Shown here piece by piece: positions 17,168 through 26,440 of a stretch of DNA of 64,000 nucleotides; the first letter of the stretch is position 1; the number at the start of each line of letters is the position of its first letter. The notes below the pieces were generated by a model that was given only the letters and a program-made list of their open reading frames with translations, did no database searches and was not told where the DNA came from. The position numbers and the translations under genes are program-made. The DNA comes from DASQPR01 sp963727415 (lineage in GTDB: Bacteria; Actinomycetota; Actinomycetes; Mycobacteriales; Micromonosporaceae): contig CAVSGF010000003.1 of NCBI GenBank assembly GCA_963727415.1, forward strand, positions 1,116,001 to 1,180,000, written 5' to 3'.

Positions 17168-18050
17168 CCACCACCACTGCTCGCCCGGCCAGCCGCCGTG
17201 GTGATCGCGCTGAATCGTTCGTCCAGGTCGTCATCCTCCTGGCCATCGGCGGCTGCGCCGCAGCCGCGTCGTTCACCCACGTCCACAACGTCGCCGCCGC
17301 GCACGGCCAACCCGGCTGGCTCGCCTGGGCCGACGCCGTCGTCCTGGAACTCATGTCCATCGCCACCGGCCTGGAAATCCGGCGCCGCCACCGCGCCCGG
17401 CAGCCAGCCGGGTTCGTCCTCGGCATCCTCGCCGCAGCCGTCGCCCTATCCCTGTCCGCACAGGTCGTGGAGGCCGAACCGTCGGCGATCGGGTGGCTGG
17501 CCGCCGCACTCCCGGCGCTCGGGTTCCTGGCCTGCGTGAAGATCGTCCTCACCCGCAACCCCACCACCCCAGCCCAGGACCGGCAGGACCGGCAGGACGA
17601 GACCCCAGCGGCCCGACCCGCCCGCCCGTCCGCGCCGGCGTTCGTACCGCCCGTGGCCAGCAAGGACCGCCAGGACGAACCACCCCCAGTCGAGGACGAA
17701 CCGGTCCCGGTCGACCTGCTGTCGGCCGCCCGTGGACCGCCGCCGAACCGAACATCAGACCGCGACCGGCCGCCCATCACCCGCGATGAACTCCGCGCCG
17801 CCCTACGCGTCTCAACCGACTCGGCCACCGACCTACTGCGCCAGATCCGCACCACCGCCCCGACCGACGACGCCTGCAGGCACGTCGGCACTGGCGCCGG
17901 TCCCAGCCGACGCGTTCGCCCGCGCCAACGGCAACCGCCCGACCGTGGCCGGAGGCTGGCCGGTCAAGAACCCGAACCCCGCCCCCGACCTCGCCTCTGC
18001 CTCGCCACCGGACTCCTCGCCGGAGGCGCGGGTGGGGTCGCGGGCGGATC
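17164..18050 (+). CDS. DUF2637 membrane protein (Spd-like), 3' end unclear
   Basis: The ATG overlaps the stop of the previous gene. Four hydrophobic segments lie at about residues 19-40, 54-70, 79-97 and 103-122, then a Pro-rich, charged linker and an HTH-like region (RDELRAALRVSTDSATDLLRQIR, too short for full certainty). DUF2637 proteins resemble plasmid spread proteins (SpdB) that aid intramycelial movement. Near 17878 the frame shifts by +1: conserved-looking sequence continues as ADAFARANGNRPTVAGGWPV in the next frame. No stop can be assigned with confidence before the replication gene. Confidence 0.7.
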
Positions 18051-18052
18051 GG

Positions 18053-19751
18053 ATGGCGCGCCCCCGCGCGTCGACGCGGTCAAGGAGGTTGCGGAACGCA
18101 ACGGCGTGTGTGTGCGGCCGGTCGCCATCCGTCGTGTCGACACCGCCACCGGCGAAACGTCGATCATCGAGGTGCCGTGCGGTGCCACCCTCGCGTCCAA
18201 GTGCAAGCCGTGCGCCGAACGCGGCCGGCGACTGCGGATCCAGCAGATCCGGGAAGGCTGGCACCTGACCGAGGAACCCGCCGTGCCGGTCGACCCGCCC
18301 GACGTCGACGCCCTCGACCTGGTCCACCACCGCGCCCAACTGGAGTTCGAACGGGACACCGCGGTCCGCAACTCCGACTTCGACCAGCTCCCGGAACTCG
18401 ACGAGAACATCCGCCAAGTCGAGGAAGCATTTCGGCAACCGGCTTACGCGGCCACCTCACCCCGCCGATCGGCACGCCGAAAGAACGCAAGACCCGCTCC
18501 ACCCGACGCCGCAACGACGTCGGAGACCTGCCCCGGCTACCGGTGGAAAAGAACACCGTGGGCCGCACCTACGCCGGCCGAAGCGGCAAACTCCACCAAC
18601 CGTCCACGCTGCTGACCCTCACGTCGCCTCCCACGGGCCGGTCCACACCCACATCCGGCGCGGCACCTACCTCGTCCCATGCGCCTGCGGGCAGCTGCAC
18701 AGCCCGCGCGACGACATCCTGGCCACCCCGATCGACCCGGAGCCAGCTACGACTACCGCGCGGCCGCCCTCGACGCGATCCACTTCGCCCGCGTCCTGGA
18801 CCGGTTCTGGCAAAACCTGCGCCGCGCCGCCGGATGGAAAGTCCAATACGCCGGCGCCATCGAACTGCAGAAACGGCTCGCCCCGCACGGGAGTTCGCCG
18901 TCCGCGGCTCACTGTCCCGCAAGCTACTGAAGCATGTCGCCGCCGCGACCTATCACCAAGTCTGGTGGCCGCCGTTCGACCGGATGGTCTACACCCCGGA
19001 ACGGCCACCCGTCTGGGATGAGACCAGTGCCGCCTACGTCGACCCGAAAACCCGCGAGCCACTACCAACCTCGGATCAGGCGCTGGCCGACCTCGACGAC
19101 CGGACGACTCCGACCCGGCGCTACGTTGCCCGGCTCGGCACCATCGACCCCCGCGAGATCAAAGGCGTCGAGGCAGGCACCAGAGATGCCGAACGGTGCA
19201 TCCGCTACGTCACCAAATACGTCACCAAAGGCCTCGGCGACACCGTCACACCCACGCGGTGAGCACGCCCGGGCGCACTTCGACCGGATGCACGCCGAAC
19301 TATCGGTCCTGCCCTGCTCGCCGACCTGCGCTAACTGGCTGCTCTACGGCGTCCAGCCCAAAGACACCAAACGCGGCCTGGTGCCGGGTCGGTGCAAGGG
19401 CAAGGTCCACCAGCCCGAAACCCTCGGCTTCACCGGACGTCGCGTCCTCGTCTCCCGCGCCTGGTCCGGCAAAACCCTGGCCGATCACCGAGCCGACAAC
19501 CGCGACTGGATCAAAACCATCCTCGCCGGCCACCTCACCGACACCAGACCGACGCCGAGGCCAAACCCGGGCGGTACCTCTACGAACGCGTCCGACCCGA
19601 CGACCCCGACCTACAACCACTCCCATACCGGCGCTCTCGTCGCCATCTCCACCCGCGCCACCTGGCGAAAGCCATCGCCGATGCGAGAGCACAAGACGGC
19701 GAATCGCTTTCGGCAACACCACAACGCCCACCGCTCGCGCACGCAGCCTAG
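18053..19751 (+). pseudogene. RepSA-like replication initiator, broken by many frameshifts
   Basis: Segments typical of actinomycete RepSA-type initiators appear in order but in alternating frames. They are NGVCVRPVAIRRVD and the Cys pairs CGATLASKCKPCAERGR, then GDLPRLPVEKNTVGRTYAG, SYDYRAAALDAIHFARVLDR, FWQNLRRAAGWKVQYAGAIE, AAATYHQVWWPPFDRMVY, CIRYVTKYVTKGL, HFDRMHAELSVLPCSPTCAN and RRVLVSRAWSGKTLADHRAD. At least eight single-base shifts of both signs are needed. The start is probably the ATG at 18053. The protein would initiate rolling-circle replication of the excised element. Either the gene is dead or this stretch was poorly read. Confidence 0.8.
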
Positions 19752-19766
19752 CTGACGGAGAAGCCC

Positions 19767-19995
19767 ATGGAGAATTACCTGACCATCAGACCAAGACCGC
19801 CGGACCGCCTCGGGATGGAGCGAGACAATACGTACGCCGACTCATCGAGCGAACGCCGCGATTCGCCTTTTCACCGCCTCGAGCCGATCCAGTCCGCCTC
19901 GCCGAGTCCGACCTTCGCCGCACACGCTGCGGCCGGCCGAATTGAAGCGGTTCGATAAGCATGCGCTGCGCCGCCATCTGCGGGGGATCGCGTAG
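19767..19995 (+). pseudogene. Excisionase (Xis), frameshifted
   Basis: ATG at 19767 preceded by GGAG. Pieces of a small winged-helix excisionase occur in sequence across two frames: MENYLTI, RLGMER, QYVRRLIERTPRFAF, HRLEPI, RLAESDLRR and HAAAGRIEAVR. Joining them requires about five single-base changes within 190 bp, several in runs of C or T. The end is taken as TAG at 19993-19995, which overlaps the integrase GTG as TAGTG. It would bind near attR/attL and direct excision with Int. Confidence 0.7.
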
Positions 19996-21110
19996 TGGCG
20001 AACAAGCGGCCGTGACCGAAATTCGGCAGCGTTCCGCCGCCTGCCATCTGGCACTGTTCGAGGCGCGCTATATCGACCCGGATGACTTGGACCGCAAGGC
20101 GCCGCAGAACGTTTCCGACGCACGAAGATGCATTCAAGTGGCTCGCGCTCGTTCAGTCCAAGGTCATCAAGGGTGAATGAACAGCGCCGGAGGGCGGTGA
20201 GATTCAGTTAGTCATCTACGGCGACCAGTCGCTATCCGAGCGGAAGCTCCGCCCGCGAACGCGGATTCATCTACGACAGCATCTGGCGCCTGCACATCGT
20301 GCCGTACCTCGGCACGTTAAGCGTGGCGAAGATCCGTTCCCTCGTTCGATCCGGACTGCTGGCCGTTTCAAGACGCTTGCTCAGCCAGGCGCCTGCTCCA
20401 AGGGCATCGCCGCCTCGGGCGTACGCGCTGCTGCGTGCCATCCTGAACACCGCGGTCCGTGACGAACGAGATCATCGCCAAGAACCCCTGCCGCATCCCG
20501 GGCTTCGACACATGGGACGTGGCTGAGCGGCCGACCGCCACCGTCGACCAGGTCGACGCGCTCGCTGCTGCGATGCCGCCGCGGTTCCGGGCGTTCGTCA
20601 TGACCGCCGCATACGTCGGTCTCCGCTGGTCCGAGCTGACAAATCTGCGCCGGGCGGATCTCGACCTGTCGGCCGGAAAGCTCCGGGTCGTCGCATCGAA
20701 GAAGCGCGGCCGGTATCCGCACCGTCGCCCTGCCGGCCATGTGGTCAACGCACTTAGTGCCCACGTCGCCGAGTTCGTTAACGACGATCCCGCCGCGCTC
20801 GTGTTCACCGGGGCGAAAGGTGGCCGGATCACGTCGGCGAACTGGCAGCGTGCGGTGCGCTGGTCTGAGCTGCTTCGGTCAGTGGGTCTACCGGTCGGCT
20901 TCCACTTCCACGACCTGCGCCACACGAGTAACAACCTCGCGGCGGCGACCGGCGCCAGCACCCGAGAACTCATGCACCGGATGGGCGCACTCGACGATGC
21001 GTGCGGCGCTGATCTACCAACACGCGAACAGCGAACGTGATCACGAAATTGCCCGAGCTATCGACGCCCGAATCAACCGCTCTCGGACCCCTCAAACAGA
21101 CAGCTCATGA
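19995..21110 (+). pseudogene. Tyrosine integrase of the AICE, frameshifted
   Basis: The N-terminal third is scattered over frames (MANK, FEARYIDPDDLDRKAPQN, LSERKLRPRT, LHIVPYLGTLSVAKIR). The catalytic part from about 20460 is clear: GLRWSELTNLRRADLDL with the first Arg, HDLRHTSNN with His-x-x-Arg, and after a +1 shift near 20985 IYQHANSERDHEIARAI with the nucleophilic Tyr. The stop is at 21108-21110, 94 bp before the att core, the normal place for an AICE integrase. If the shifts are real the element is locked in place. Confidence 0.85.
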
Positions 21111-21113
21111 CCG

Positions 21114-21137
21114 GCCTAATGGCACGTTAATGGCACG
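21114..21137 (+). repeat. Candidate integrase arm-type site, right end
   Basis: Twin of 9100-9123 (one mismatch), with AATGGCA twice. It begins 4 bp after the integrase stop and lies between int and attR. Confidence 0.6.
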
Positions 21138-21163
21138 CCAGCAAAGAGGATCTTGAGATTGCG

Positions 21164-21202
21164 AAAGCCCAGGCCTGACGATCATGTCGTGACCTGGGCT
21201 TT
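21164..21202. terminator. Bidirectional terminator carried by the element at attR
   Basis: A 10-bp stem, AAAGCCCAGG (21164-21173) with its complement at 21193-21202, plus an inner ACGA/TCGT pairing. T-runs occur on both strands. It serves int on the plus strand and the restored tRNA-Gly on the minus strand, replacing the native terminator stranded at 8915-8944. Confidence 0.8.
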
Positions 21203-21204
21203 TG

Positions 21205-21253
21205 GGTGTGGAGCGGGCGACGGGAATCGAACCCGCACAATCAGTTTGGAAGA
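21205..21253 (-). repeat. attR: 49-bp att core within tRNA-Gly
   Basis: Exact match to 8961-9009. It covers the tRNA-Gly sequence from the anticodon to the 3' CCA and 4 bp beyond. The crossover must lie within this segment. Confidence 0.95.
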
Positions 21254-21282
21254 CTGAGACTCTGCCATTGAGCTACGCCCGC
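21209..21282 (-). tRNA. tRNA-Gly (anticodon TCC)
   Basis: Minus-strand cloverleaf: acceptor GCGGGCG/CGCCCGC, D-arm GCTC..GAGT, anticodon loop CTTCCAA (TCC), T-arm GCGGG/CCCGT with GTTCGATTC. Discriminator T and encoded CCA are at 21212-21209. It is intact and is the integration target of the AICE: the 3' half comes from the element side and the 5' half from the chromosome. Confidence 0.96.
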
Positions 21283-21625
21283 GAGACCCGTCACACCGGG
21301 TCGCGGCCACTAGATTACACAGTCCCGACCGGAAATCTCGCACGGGTTCGTCGCCCACCATGATCATGTAGGGTTTAGCCCCCTATGACGTGGGAAATCC
21401 TTCGCGATCACGAAGGGCCCACCATGGTGGGCCAAAGCGACCCGGCAACCCGCGCGCGTCCATCGACGCCCACCGCATACACTTGCGATCGCGGCAGGAA
21501 GCGGTCGCGGCACGAAACGGTCGTGGCACGAAACGGTCGCGACACGCAGCACCGCACGAAACAAGCGCGGCACCAAACCGCCGCGGCATGAAACAAGCGC
21601 AGCACTGAACAGCAGCACCAACCCT
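21283..21625. other. Gap between divergent tRNA genes, with 16-bp degenerate repeats
   Basis: No gene seen. 21283-21480 should hold the tRNA-Gly promoter. 21486-21620 is a run of degenerate 16-bp repeats (see separate entry) ending 6 bp before tRNA-Pro. Confidence 0.6.
21486..21620 (+). repeat. Degenerate 16-bp tandem repeats upstream of tRNA-Pro
   Basis: About eight units of the form CGGTCGCGGCACGAAA (21502-21517), CGGTCGTGGCACGAAA (21518-21533), then progressively diverged copies such as CCGCCGCGGCATGAAA (21578-21593). One unit is shortened to 12 bp. The ladder stands where the tRNA-Pro promoter would be expected. Confidence 0.75.
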
Positions 21626-21699
21626 CGGGATGTAGCGCAGCTTGGTAGCGCACCCGCTTTGGGAGCGGGGGGTCGCAGGTTCAAATCCTGTCATCCCGA
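21626..21699 (+). tRNA. tRNA-Pro (anticodon TGG)
   Basis: Acceptor CGGGATG/CATCCCG, D-arm GCGC..GCGC with TTGGTA, anticodon stem CCCGC/GCGGG with loop TTTGGGA (TGG), T-arm GCAGG/CCTGT with TTCAAAT. Discriminator A at 21699; CCA is not encoded. Located 209 bp upstream of trigger factor. Confidence 0.96.
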
Positions 21700-21908
21700 C
21701 ACAGACGCCTCACGTCGGGCGGCCGAGACGCACTGTGACCGAAACCGCAGTCTCCTCAGTGTGACCTCAGTCGGTCAGTCGGTGCCCAATGGCACGGACC
21801 GGTGGTGCGCTCGCCTAGACTCGATCGGGCGATTCCGCGCTCCGGCGCGGGGCACGTCGTGTGAGAGACGCCTCACGTAATAGACGCAAACCACCAAGGA
21901 GTACGCCT

Positions 21909-23259
21909 GTGAAGAGCACGGTCGAAACGCTCAGCCCCACGCGGGTGCGACTGGCCATCGAGGTCCCATTCGCCGAGCTGGAGCCGAGCATCAAGAAGGC
22001 GTACCAGGCGATCGGCTCGCAGGTGACGGTGCCTGGATTCCGGCCCGGCAAGGTCCCGGCCAACGTGATCGATCAGCGAGTCGGCCGTGGCGCCGTTCTC
22101 AACGAGGCGGTGCAGGAGGCCATCCCGCAGAACGTGCTGGCCGCCATCCGTGAGCACGACATCAAGTCTCTCGGCCGCCCGACCGTCGATATCACCGAGT
22201 TCAACGACCGGGAGCCGCTGCAAATTCACCGCTGAGGTCGACGTCCGCCCGGAGATCACTATTCCGGACCTGGACAACGTCGAGGTAACCGTTGACGAGC
22301 TGGTGCTCGCCGACGACGAGGTCGACGACCAGATCAACCGCCTCCGCGACCGATTCGCCACGCTGAAGACCGTCGAGCGCCCCACCGCCGTTGGTGACTT
22401 CGTCCAGATCGACCTGGCCGCCACGGTGGACGGCGTCGAGGTGCCGGGCGGCTCGGCAACCAACGTGTCGCACGAGGTCGGCAGCAACCAGTTGCTCCCG
22501 GGGCTGGATGACGCGGTGCAGGGCCTGTCGGCCAATGACAGCACCACCTTCCAGAGCCAGCTGCTCGGCGGCGACTTCGCCGGCAAGGACGCCGATGTCG
22601 CGGTGACCGTCCGCACCGTCAAGGAGAAGCAGCTGCCTGATCTTGACGACGACTTCGCGCAGATGGCGAGCGAGTTCGACACGCTTGATGAACTGCGCGC
22701 CGACCTGCAGGAGCGGGTCCGGCGGGTGAAGCGGATCGAGCAGCTCTACGGCGCCCGCGACAAGATCCTCGCCGACCTGGTAGCGGCGGCCGACATTCCA
22801 GCGCCGGAGGGTGTGGTCCAGGACGAGGTCGAGCACCGCAAGCAGGCGATGACCGACGAACTGGAGCGCATCGGGGCGTCGCTCGCCGACTATCTCGCCT
22901 CAGAGGAGAAGACCGAGGAGCAGATCGACCAGGAGCTGACCGAGGCGGCCGTCGAAGGCGTCAAGATTCAGCTGCTGCTCGACACGCTCGCCGACCGCGA
23001 GGAGATCGAAGTCAGCGACGACGAGTACGGGCACGAAGTCGTGCACCGCGCCCAGCGCGTCGGCATGGCTCCACAGGCCTACTACGACCAGCTGGTCCGA
23101 TCGGGCGCGGCGGCCGCGGTCTACGGTGACGTGCGCCGTGGCAAGGCGCTGGCATTGGTGATGGACAAGGTCAAGATCACGGACAACGCCGGCAATGTGC
23201 TGACTCTGGACGAGCTGCGCGGCGACGATGAGCATGACCATGAAGGCCACGAACACTAG
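21909..23259 (+). CDS. tig: Trigger factor (one +1 frameshift in this sequence)
   Basis: Ribosome-associated chaperone and prolyl isomerase that meets nascent chains. GTG start at 21909 after AAGGAG. The N-terminal ribosome-binding domain has GFRPGKVPANVI. The FKBP-like domain contains VGDFVQIDLAA and VGSNQLLPGLDDAVQGL. A long helical C-terminal domain ends in an acidic, His-rich tail (DDEHDHEGHEH). Near 22221-22225 the frame shifts +1: EPLQ ends one frame and FTAEVDVRPEITIPDL continues in the next, exactly as expected of an intact protein with one extra A in CAAATTC. About 449 residues when mended. Sequence error is likely in so important a gene. Confidence 0.95.
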
Positions 23260-23268
23260 GTACGTGTG

Positions 23269-23304
23269 AATGGTGCCCGGCAGCTGTCGCTGCCGGGCAC
23301 CATT
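23269..23304 (+). terminator. Trigger factor terminator
   Basis: A perfect 16-bp stem (23269-23284 with 23289-23304) and TGTC loop, starting 10 bp after the tig stop. No T-tract. Confidence 0.85.
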
Positions 23305-23310
23305 GCGTCA

Positions 23311-23373
23311 CGGGCGAGGCCGGCGAACCGGCGCCCGGCCCACCGGGCGAGGCCGGCGAACCGGCGCCCGGCC
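23311..23373. repeat. Two 30-bp direct repeats, each self-complementary
   Basis: 23311-23340 and 23344-23373 are identical and each can fold into a bulged hairpin (CGGGCG...CGCCCG around CGAA). They fill the space between the convergent tig and thiD genes, and the second touches the thiD stop. Probably terminators for the minus strand, or a mobile intergenic repeat. Confidence 0.75.
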
Positions 23374-24194
23374 TAGACGTCCGCCCACATGCCGTGGAAG
23401 TGGTGCACCGGGCCGTGCCCGGAGCCGACCGACAGCGCCGACGCCGCGGCCAGCGCTCCGGTCAGGTACGCCTTGGCGTCCCGGATCGCAGTCAACGTGT
23501 CATCACGGCGCGGACGCAACGCCGCGATCGCCGACGACAGGGTGCAGCCCGTGCCGTGATCGCTCTTGGTCGGGATCCGGGCCGCCACCAGGCGCTCCAC
23601 CGGCCCGCCGGGTGACTCCTGGAACAGGTCCGGCGATTCGGGGCCACCCAGGTGACCACCCTTCAGGAGTACTGCCGGACCCCTCGCGACCAGCGCCGCC
23701 AATTGCTCGGCCATGACCACTTCCGAGGTCGCCTCAGCGACGCCGAGCAGATCCGCCGCTTCCGGCAGGTTCGGCGTCACCAGATCGGCCATCGGCAGCA
23801 ACTCACCGACGAGCGCGGCGACCGCTGCCTCGGCCAGCAAGCGATCGCCGCTCTTGGCGACCATGACTGGGTCGAGGACGACGAACGGCGGGCGCCGCTC
23901 GGCCAGCACGGCGGCGACGGCGGATACCACCGAGGCGTCGGCAAGCATGCCGATCTTGACCGCGTCCACGCGTACGTCGTCGAAGACCGCGTCAAGCTGC
24001 TCGGCCACGAACGGCGCCGGTACCGGGAACACTGACCGCACGCCGACGGTGTTCTGGGCGGTGAGCCCGGTAATGGCGGACATGCCGTAGGCGCCGAGCG
24101 CCGAGAACGTCTTGAGATCGGCCTGGATACCGGCTCCCCCGCTCGGGTCGGAACCGGCGATCGTGAGCACGTTGGGAATCACCTTAGGAATCAC
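23373..24194 (-). CDS. thiD: HMP/HMP-phosphate kinase
   Basis: 273 residues. Phosphorylates hydroxymethylpyrimidine (HMP) and HMP-P to HMP-PP for thiamine synthesis. GTG start at 24194 with GGGAGG inside the end of cytX, overlapping that gene by 11 nt. Family motifs: LTIAGSDPSGGAGIQADLKT near the N-terminus, VLDPVMVAKSG, LVTPNLPEA, LLKGGH and the catalytic SDHGTGCTLSSA. Translational coupling to the HMP-type transporter points to HMP salvage. Confidence 0.95.
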   Translation of the reverse strand: MIPKVIPNVLTIAGSDPSGGAGIQADLKTFSALGAYGMSAITGLTAQNTVGVRSVFPVPAPFVAEQLDAVFDDVRVDAVKIGMLADASVVSAVAAVLAERRPPFVVLDPVMVAKSGDRLLAEAAVAALVGELLPMADLVTPNLPEAADLLGVAEATSEVVMAEQLAALVARGPAVLLKGGHLGGPESPDLFQESPGGPVERLVAARIPTKSDHGTGCTLSSAIAALRPRRDDTLTAIRDAKAYLTGALAAASALSVGSGHGPVHHFHGMWADV

Positions 24195-25531
24195 TGGTTG
24201 CCTCCCGCGCGGGCCGGAACAGCAGCGCCACCACGAACGCCACCGCGAACGAAAACAGTGAGGCGGACAGCCATGACGGCGGCGTGAACCCGATGGCGTC
24301 GTCGACGGACCGCCACAACGACGCCCACCAGTCGATGTAGCCGGGGTTGACAAGCTGGTACGCGATGAACCCGAGCGCCCATGGCAGAAGCAGAAGCCAG
24401 CGGGTCGGCGCGTGCTCGGAGGTATCCCAGGTGCGCCACCCGCGGTATACGAAGTACCGGACCATGAAGACCGCGAACATCGGGCAGGAACACCGAACCG
24501 ACCAGGTAGAGGAAGTTCTGGTACGACGCGATGTCGATGACAATCGCGAGCCCGGTCGCCAGGGCGCCGATCACCACCGCGAGGACGCGGCGGTCGACGC
24601 GCGGGAGCAGGTTCTGCACCGAGATGGCCGTCGAGTAGACGTTGGCGAACGACTCGTCCAGCTCCCGCAGCACCAGCACGCCGAAGGCCAGCCAGCCCAG
24701 CGGTACGGCGATGAACGCGGCGAACATCGCTTGCTGCGACGTGTCCGTGGTCAGCACGGTGCTCAGCGCGAGCAGGCCCAGGCCGTAGCAGATGATCTGG
24801 GTCAGCGAGTACCCGAAGAACGAGCCGGCGAACGCGCCCTTCTCCGACCGGGCGTGCCGCGAGTAGTCGGCGGCGAGCGGTATCCACGACACCGACAATG
24901 CGATGATCTGGTCGGTTCCGGTCCAGAATCCGCTCCAGTTGCCGTGCGTGAATGATGTGTGCGGGTGCCGGAACAGCTGCACGAACAGGTACACCATGGC
25001 GATGCCCACCGCGATCAGCGCGATGCGACGCAGCATTCGGACCGAGCCCAGCGGGCGGATCGCCATCACCGTGGTCAGCACCCCGCCGATGACGATGTAC
25101 GGCCACGTCACCTTCCACGGCAGCAGCTGGCGCGCCGCGGCCGCGATGATGACCAGCTCGAAGACCGCCCAGCCGAGCAACTGGATCAGGTTGAGCACGG
25201 TCGGCAGGTAGGACGCCTTGGTGCCGAATACGCCGCGGAGCATCACCATGGCCGGCCGGCCGGTCCGGGCGCCCGCGACGTTGGCCAGCCCCAAGGCGGC
25301 CGTGCCGATGATCGAACCGATCACCACTGCCGTCAGCGCGGCCAGGACGGACATGCCGGGCAGCAGGATGAATACGGCGCCGACCGGGCCGAGCAAGCTG
25401 ATGCCGAGATTGGCCCAGAGCGCGGTCTGGTCTAGGAAGCCGAGCGTGCGGGGCTGCTCGTCAGCGAGGGTAAGGCCGGGTTCGGTTGGGGTACCGAGTG
25501 GTGCCGGCGCCTGCTCGAGACTGGTTGTCAC
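24184..25531 (-). CDS. cytX: NCS1-family transporter, probable HMP importer CytX (one frameshift)
   Basis: About 448 residues with some twelve hydrophobic segments and NCS1 features (GFLDQTALWANLGISLLGPV; WIPLAADYSRHARS). GTG start at 25531; its ribosome site GGGAG is the 3' edge of a TPP riboswitch, so thiamine pyrophosphate should shut translation. It shares the transcript with thiD. Both facts support import of the pyrimidine precursor HMP rather than cytosine. A +1 shift near 24478-24485 (extra C in CCCGATG) separates GSVFLP from MFAVFMVRYFVYRG. Confidence 0.88.
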
Positions 25532-25535
25532 TTAT

Positions 25536-25625
25536 TCTCCCTACGCTGGAATTACCCAGTCAGGTTCGTGCGGTCGGCGCCATTCGCGACGCCCTCTCAG
25601 CCCGGCAAGGCCCGAGCTCCCGCTG
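25536..25625 (-). promoter_or_regulatory. TPP riboswitch upstream of cytX-thiD
   Basis: On the minus strand the conserved CTGAGA (in GGGCTGAGAGGGC), the ACCTGA core (in CGAACCTGACTGGGTAAT) and the closing CCAGCGTAGGGAG occur with normal spacing. The last element contains the cytX Shine-Dalgarno, implying control of translation start. Confidence 0.93.
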
Positions 25626-25665
25626 GCTAATCGGGGACGTTCACTTACGGTTGTTTCTGGTGGTG

Positions 25666-26439
25666 TTACAGCACCGGCATGCCGGTGGTCGGTGACGAGG
25701 CGACCGCGTGGGATCGCTTCGGAATCCGTCCGGCCCGGTAGGCCAGACGTCCGGCGCGAACCGCGGCGGCCATCGCCTCGGCCATCAGCGCCGGCTCCTG
25801 TGCCCGGGTGACCGGCGAGGCCAGCAGCACCGCATCGCAGCCGAGTTCCATCGCCAGCGCCGCGTCCGAGGCGGTACCGATGCCGGCGTCGAGCACGACC
25901 GGCACGGTCGCCTCCGCGACGATGAGTTCGATGTTGTGCGGGTTGAGCACGCCGAGCCCGCTGCCGATCGGGGATCCGCCGGGCATCACAGCCACGCAAC
26001 CGACGCGCTGCAGCCGCCGCGCCAGGATCGGATCGTCGTTGGTGTACGCGAACACCTTGAACCCGTCACCGACCAGGCGCTCGGCGGCATCCAGCAACTC
26101 AACCGCGTCGGGCAGCACGGTGTGCTCGTCGGCCACCACTTCCAGCTTGATCCAGTCGGTCTCGAGCGCGTCCCGAGCCAGCTGCGCGGTCAGTATCGCC
26201 TCTCGTGCGGTACGGCAGCCGGCCGTGTTCGGCAGCAGCCGGACGTTACGCCGGCCGATCACGTCGATCAGCGATCCCGTCGTCTGTGGGTCGGCGCGGC
26301 GCATCGAGACGGTACACATGGACGTTCCGGACGCGTCCAGAATGTCCTCGATCACCTGCGTGCTCGGCGCTCCCCCGGTGCCGAGGATCAGCCTCGACTC
26401 CAGCTTCTCGCCGGCCACCGCCAGGGCATCGTCAGTCAT
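25666..26439 (-). CDS. thiG: Thiazole synthase
   Basis: 257 residues. Forms the thiazole phosphate ring from DXP, dehydroglycine and ThiS thiocarboxylate. TIM-barrel motifs: LILGTGGAPS, VRLLPNTAGCRTAREA, the Schiff-base Lys in DWIKLEVV (about residue 97), VMPGGSPIGSG and LDAGIGTASDAALAMELGCD (one line of family identity). Starts one base after the thiS stop (TGATATG). Last gene of thiO-thiS-thiG. Confidence 0.96.
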   Translation of the reverse strand: MTDDALAVAGEKLESRLILGTGGAPSTQVIEDILDASGTSMCTVSMRRADPQTTGSLIDVIGRRNVRLLPNTAGCRTAREAILTAQLARDALETDWIKLEVVADEHTVLPDAVELLDAAERLVGDGFKVFAYTNDDPILARRLQRVGCVAVMPGGSPIGSGLGVLNPHNIELIVAEATVPVVLDAGIGTASDAALAMELGCDAVLLASPVTRAQEPALMAEAMAAAVRAGRLAYRAGRIPKRSHAVASSPTTGMPVL

Positions 26440-26440
26440 A

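Larger units (their letters stand above)
8961..21253. mobile_element. AICE-type integrative and conjugative element in tRNA-Gly(TCC)
   Basis: 12.3 kb between the 49-bp att repeats. It carries the AICE gene set in the usual order: regulatory region, FtsK/SpoIIIE-type TraB translocase, DUF6907 and DUF2637 proteins, RepSA-like replication initiator, Xis and tyrosine integrase beside the tRNA. Cargo at the left end is a repeat protein, a membrane pentapeptide-like protein and an HTH/PP2C pair. The inserted copy restores the tRNA 3' end and brings its own terminator (21164-21202). TraB reads through intact; rep, xis and int carry many frameshifts in this sequence. Confidence 0.93.

Noticed and set aside
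21486..21620. CRISPR-like or origin iterons
   Set aside because: Repeats are adjacent and degenerate, without spacers or a nearby initiator gene; treated as simple tandem repeats.
21909..23259. Programmed frameshifting in trigger factor
   Set aside because: No slippery heptamer, stop context or pseudoknot recognised, and the family has no such mechanism; an extra base in an A-run is simpler.
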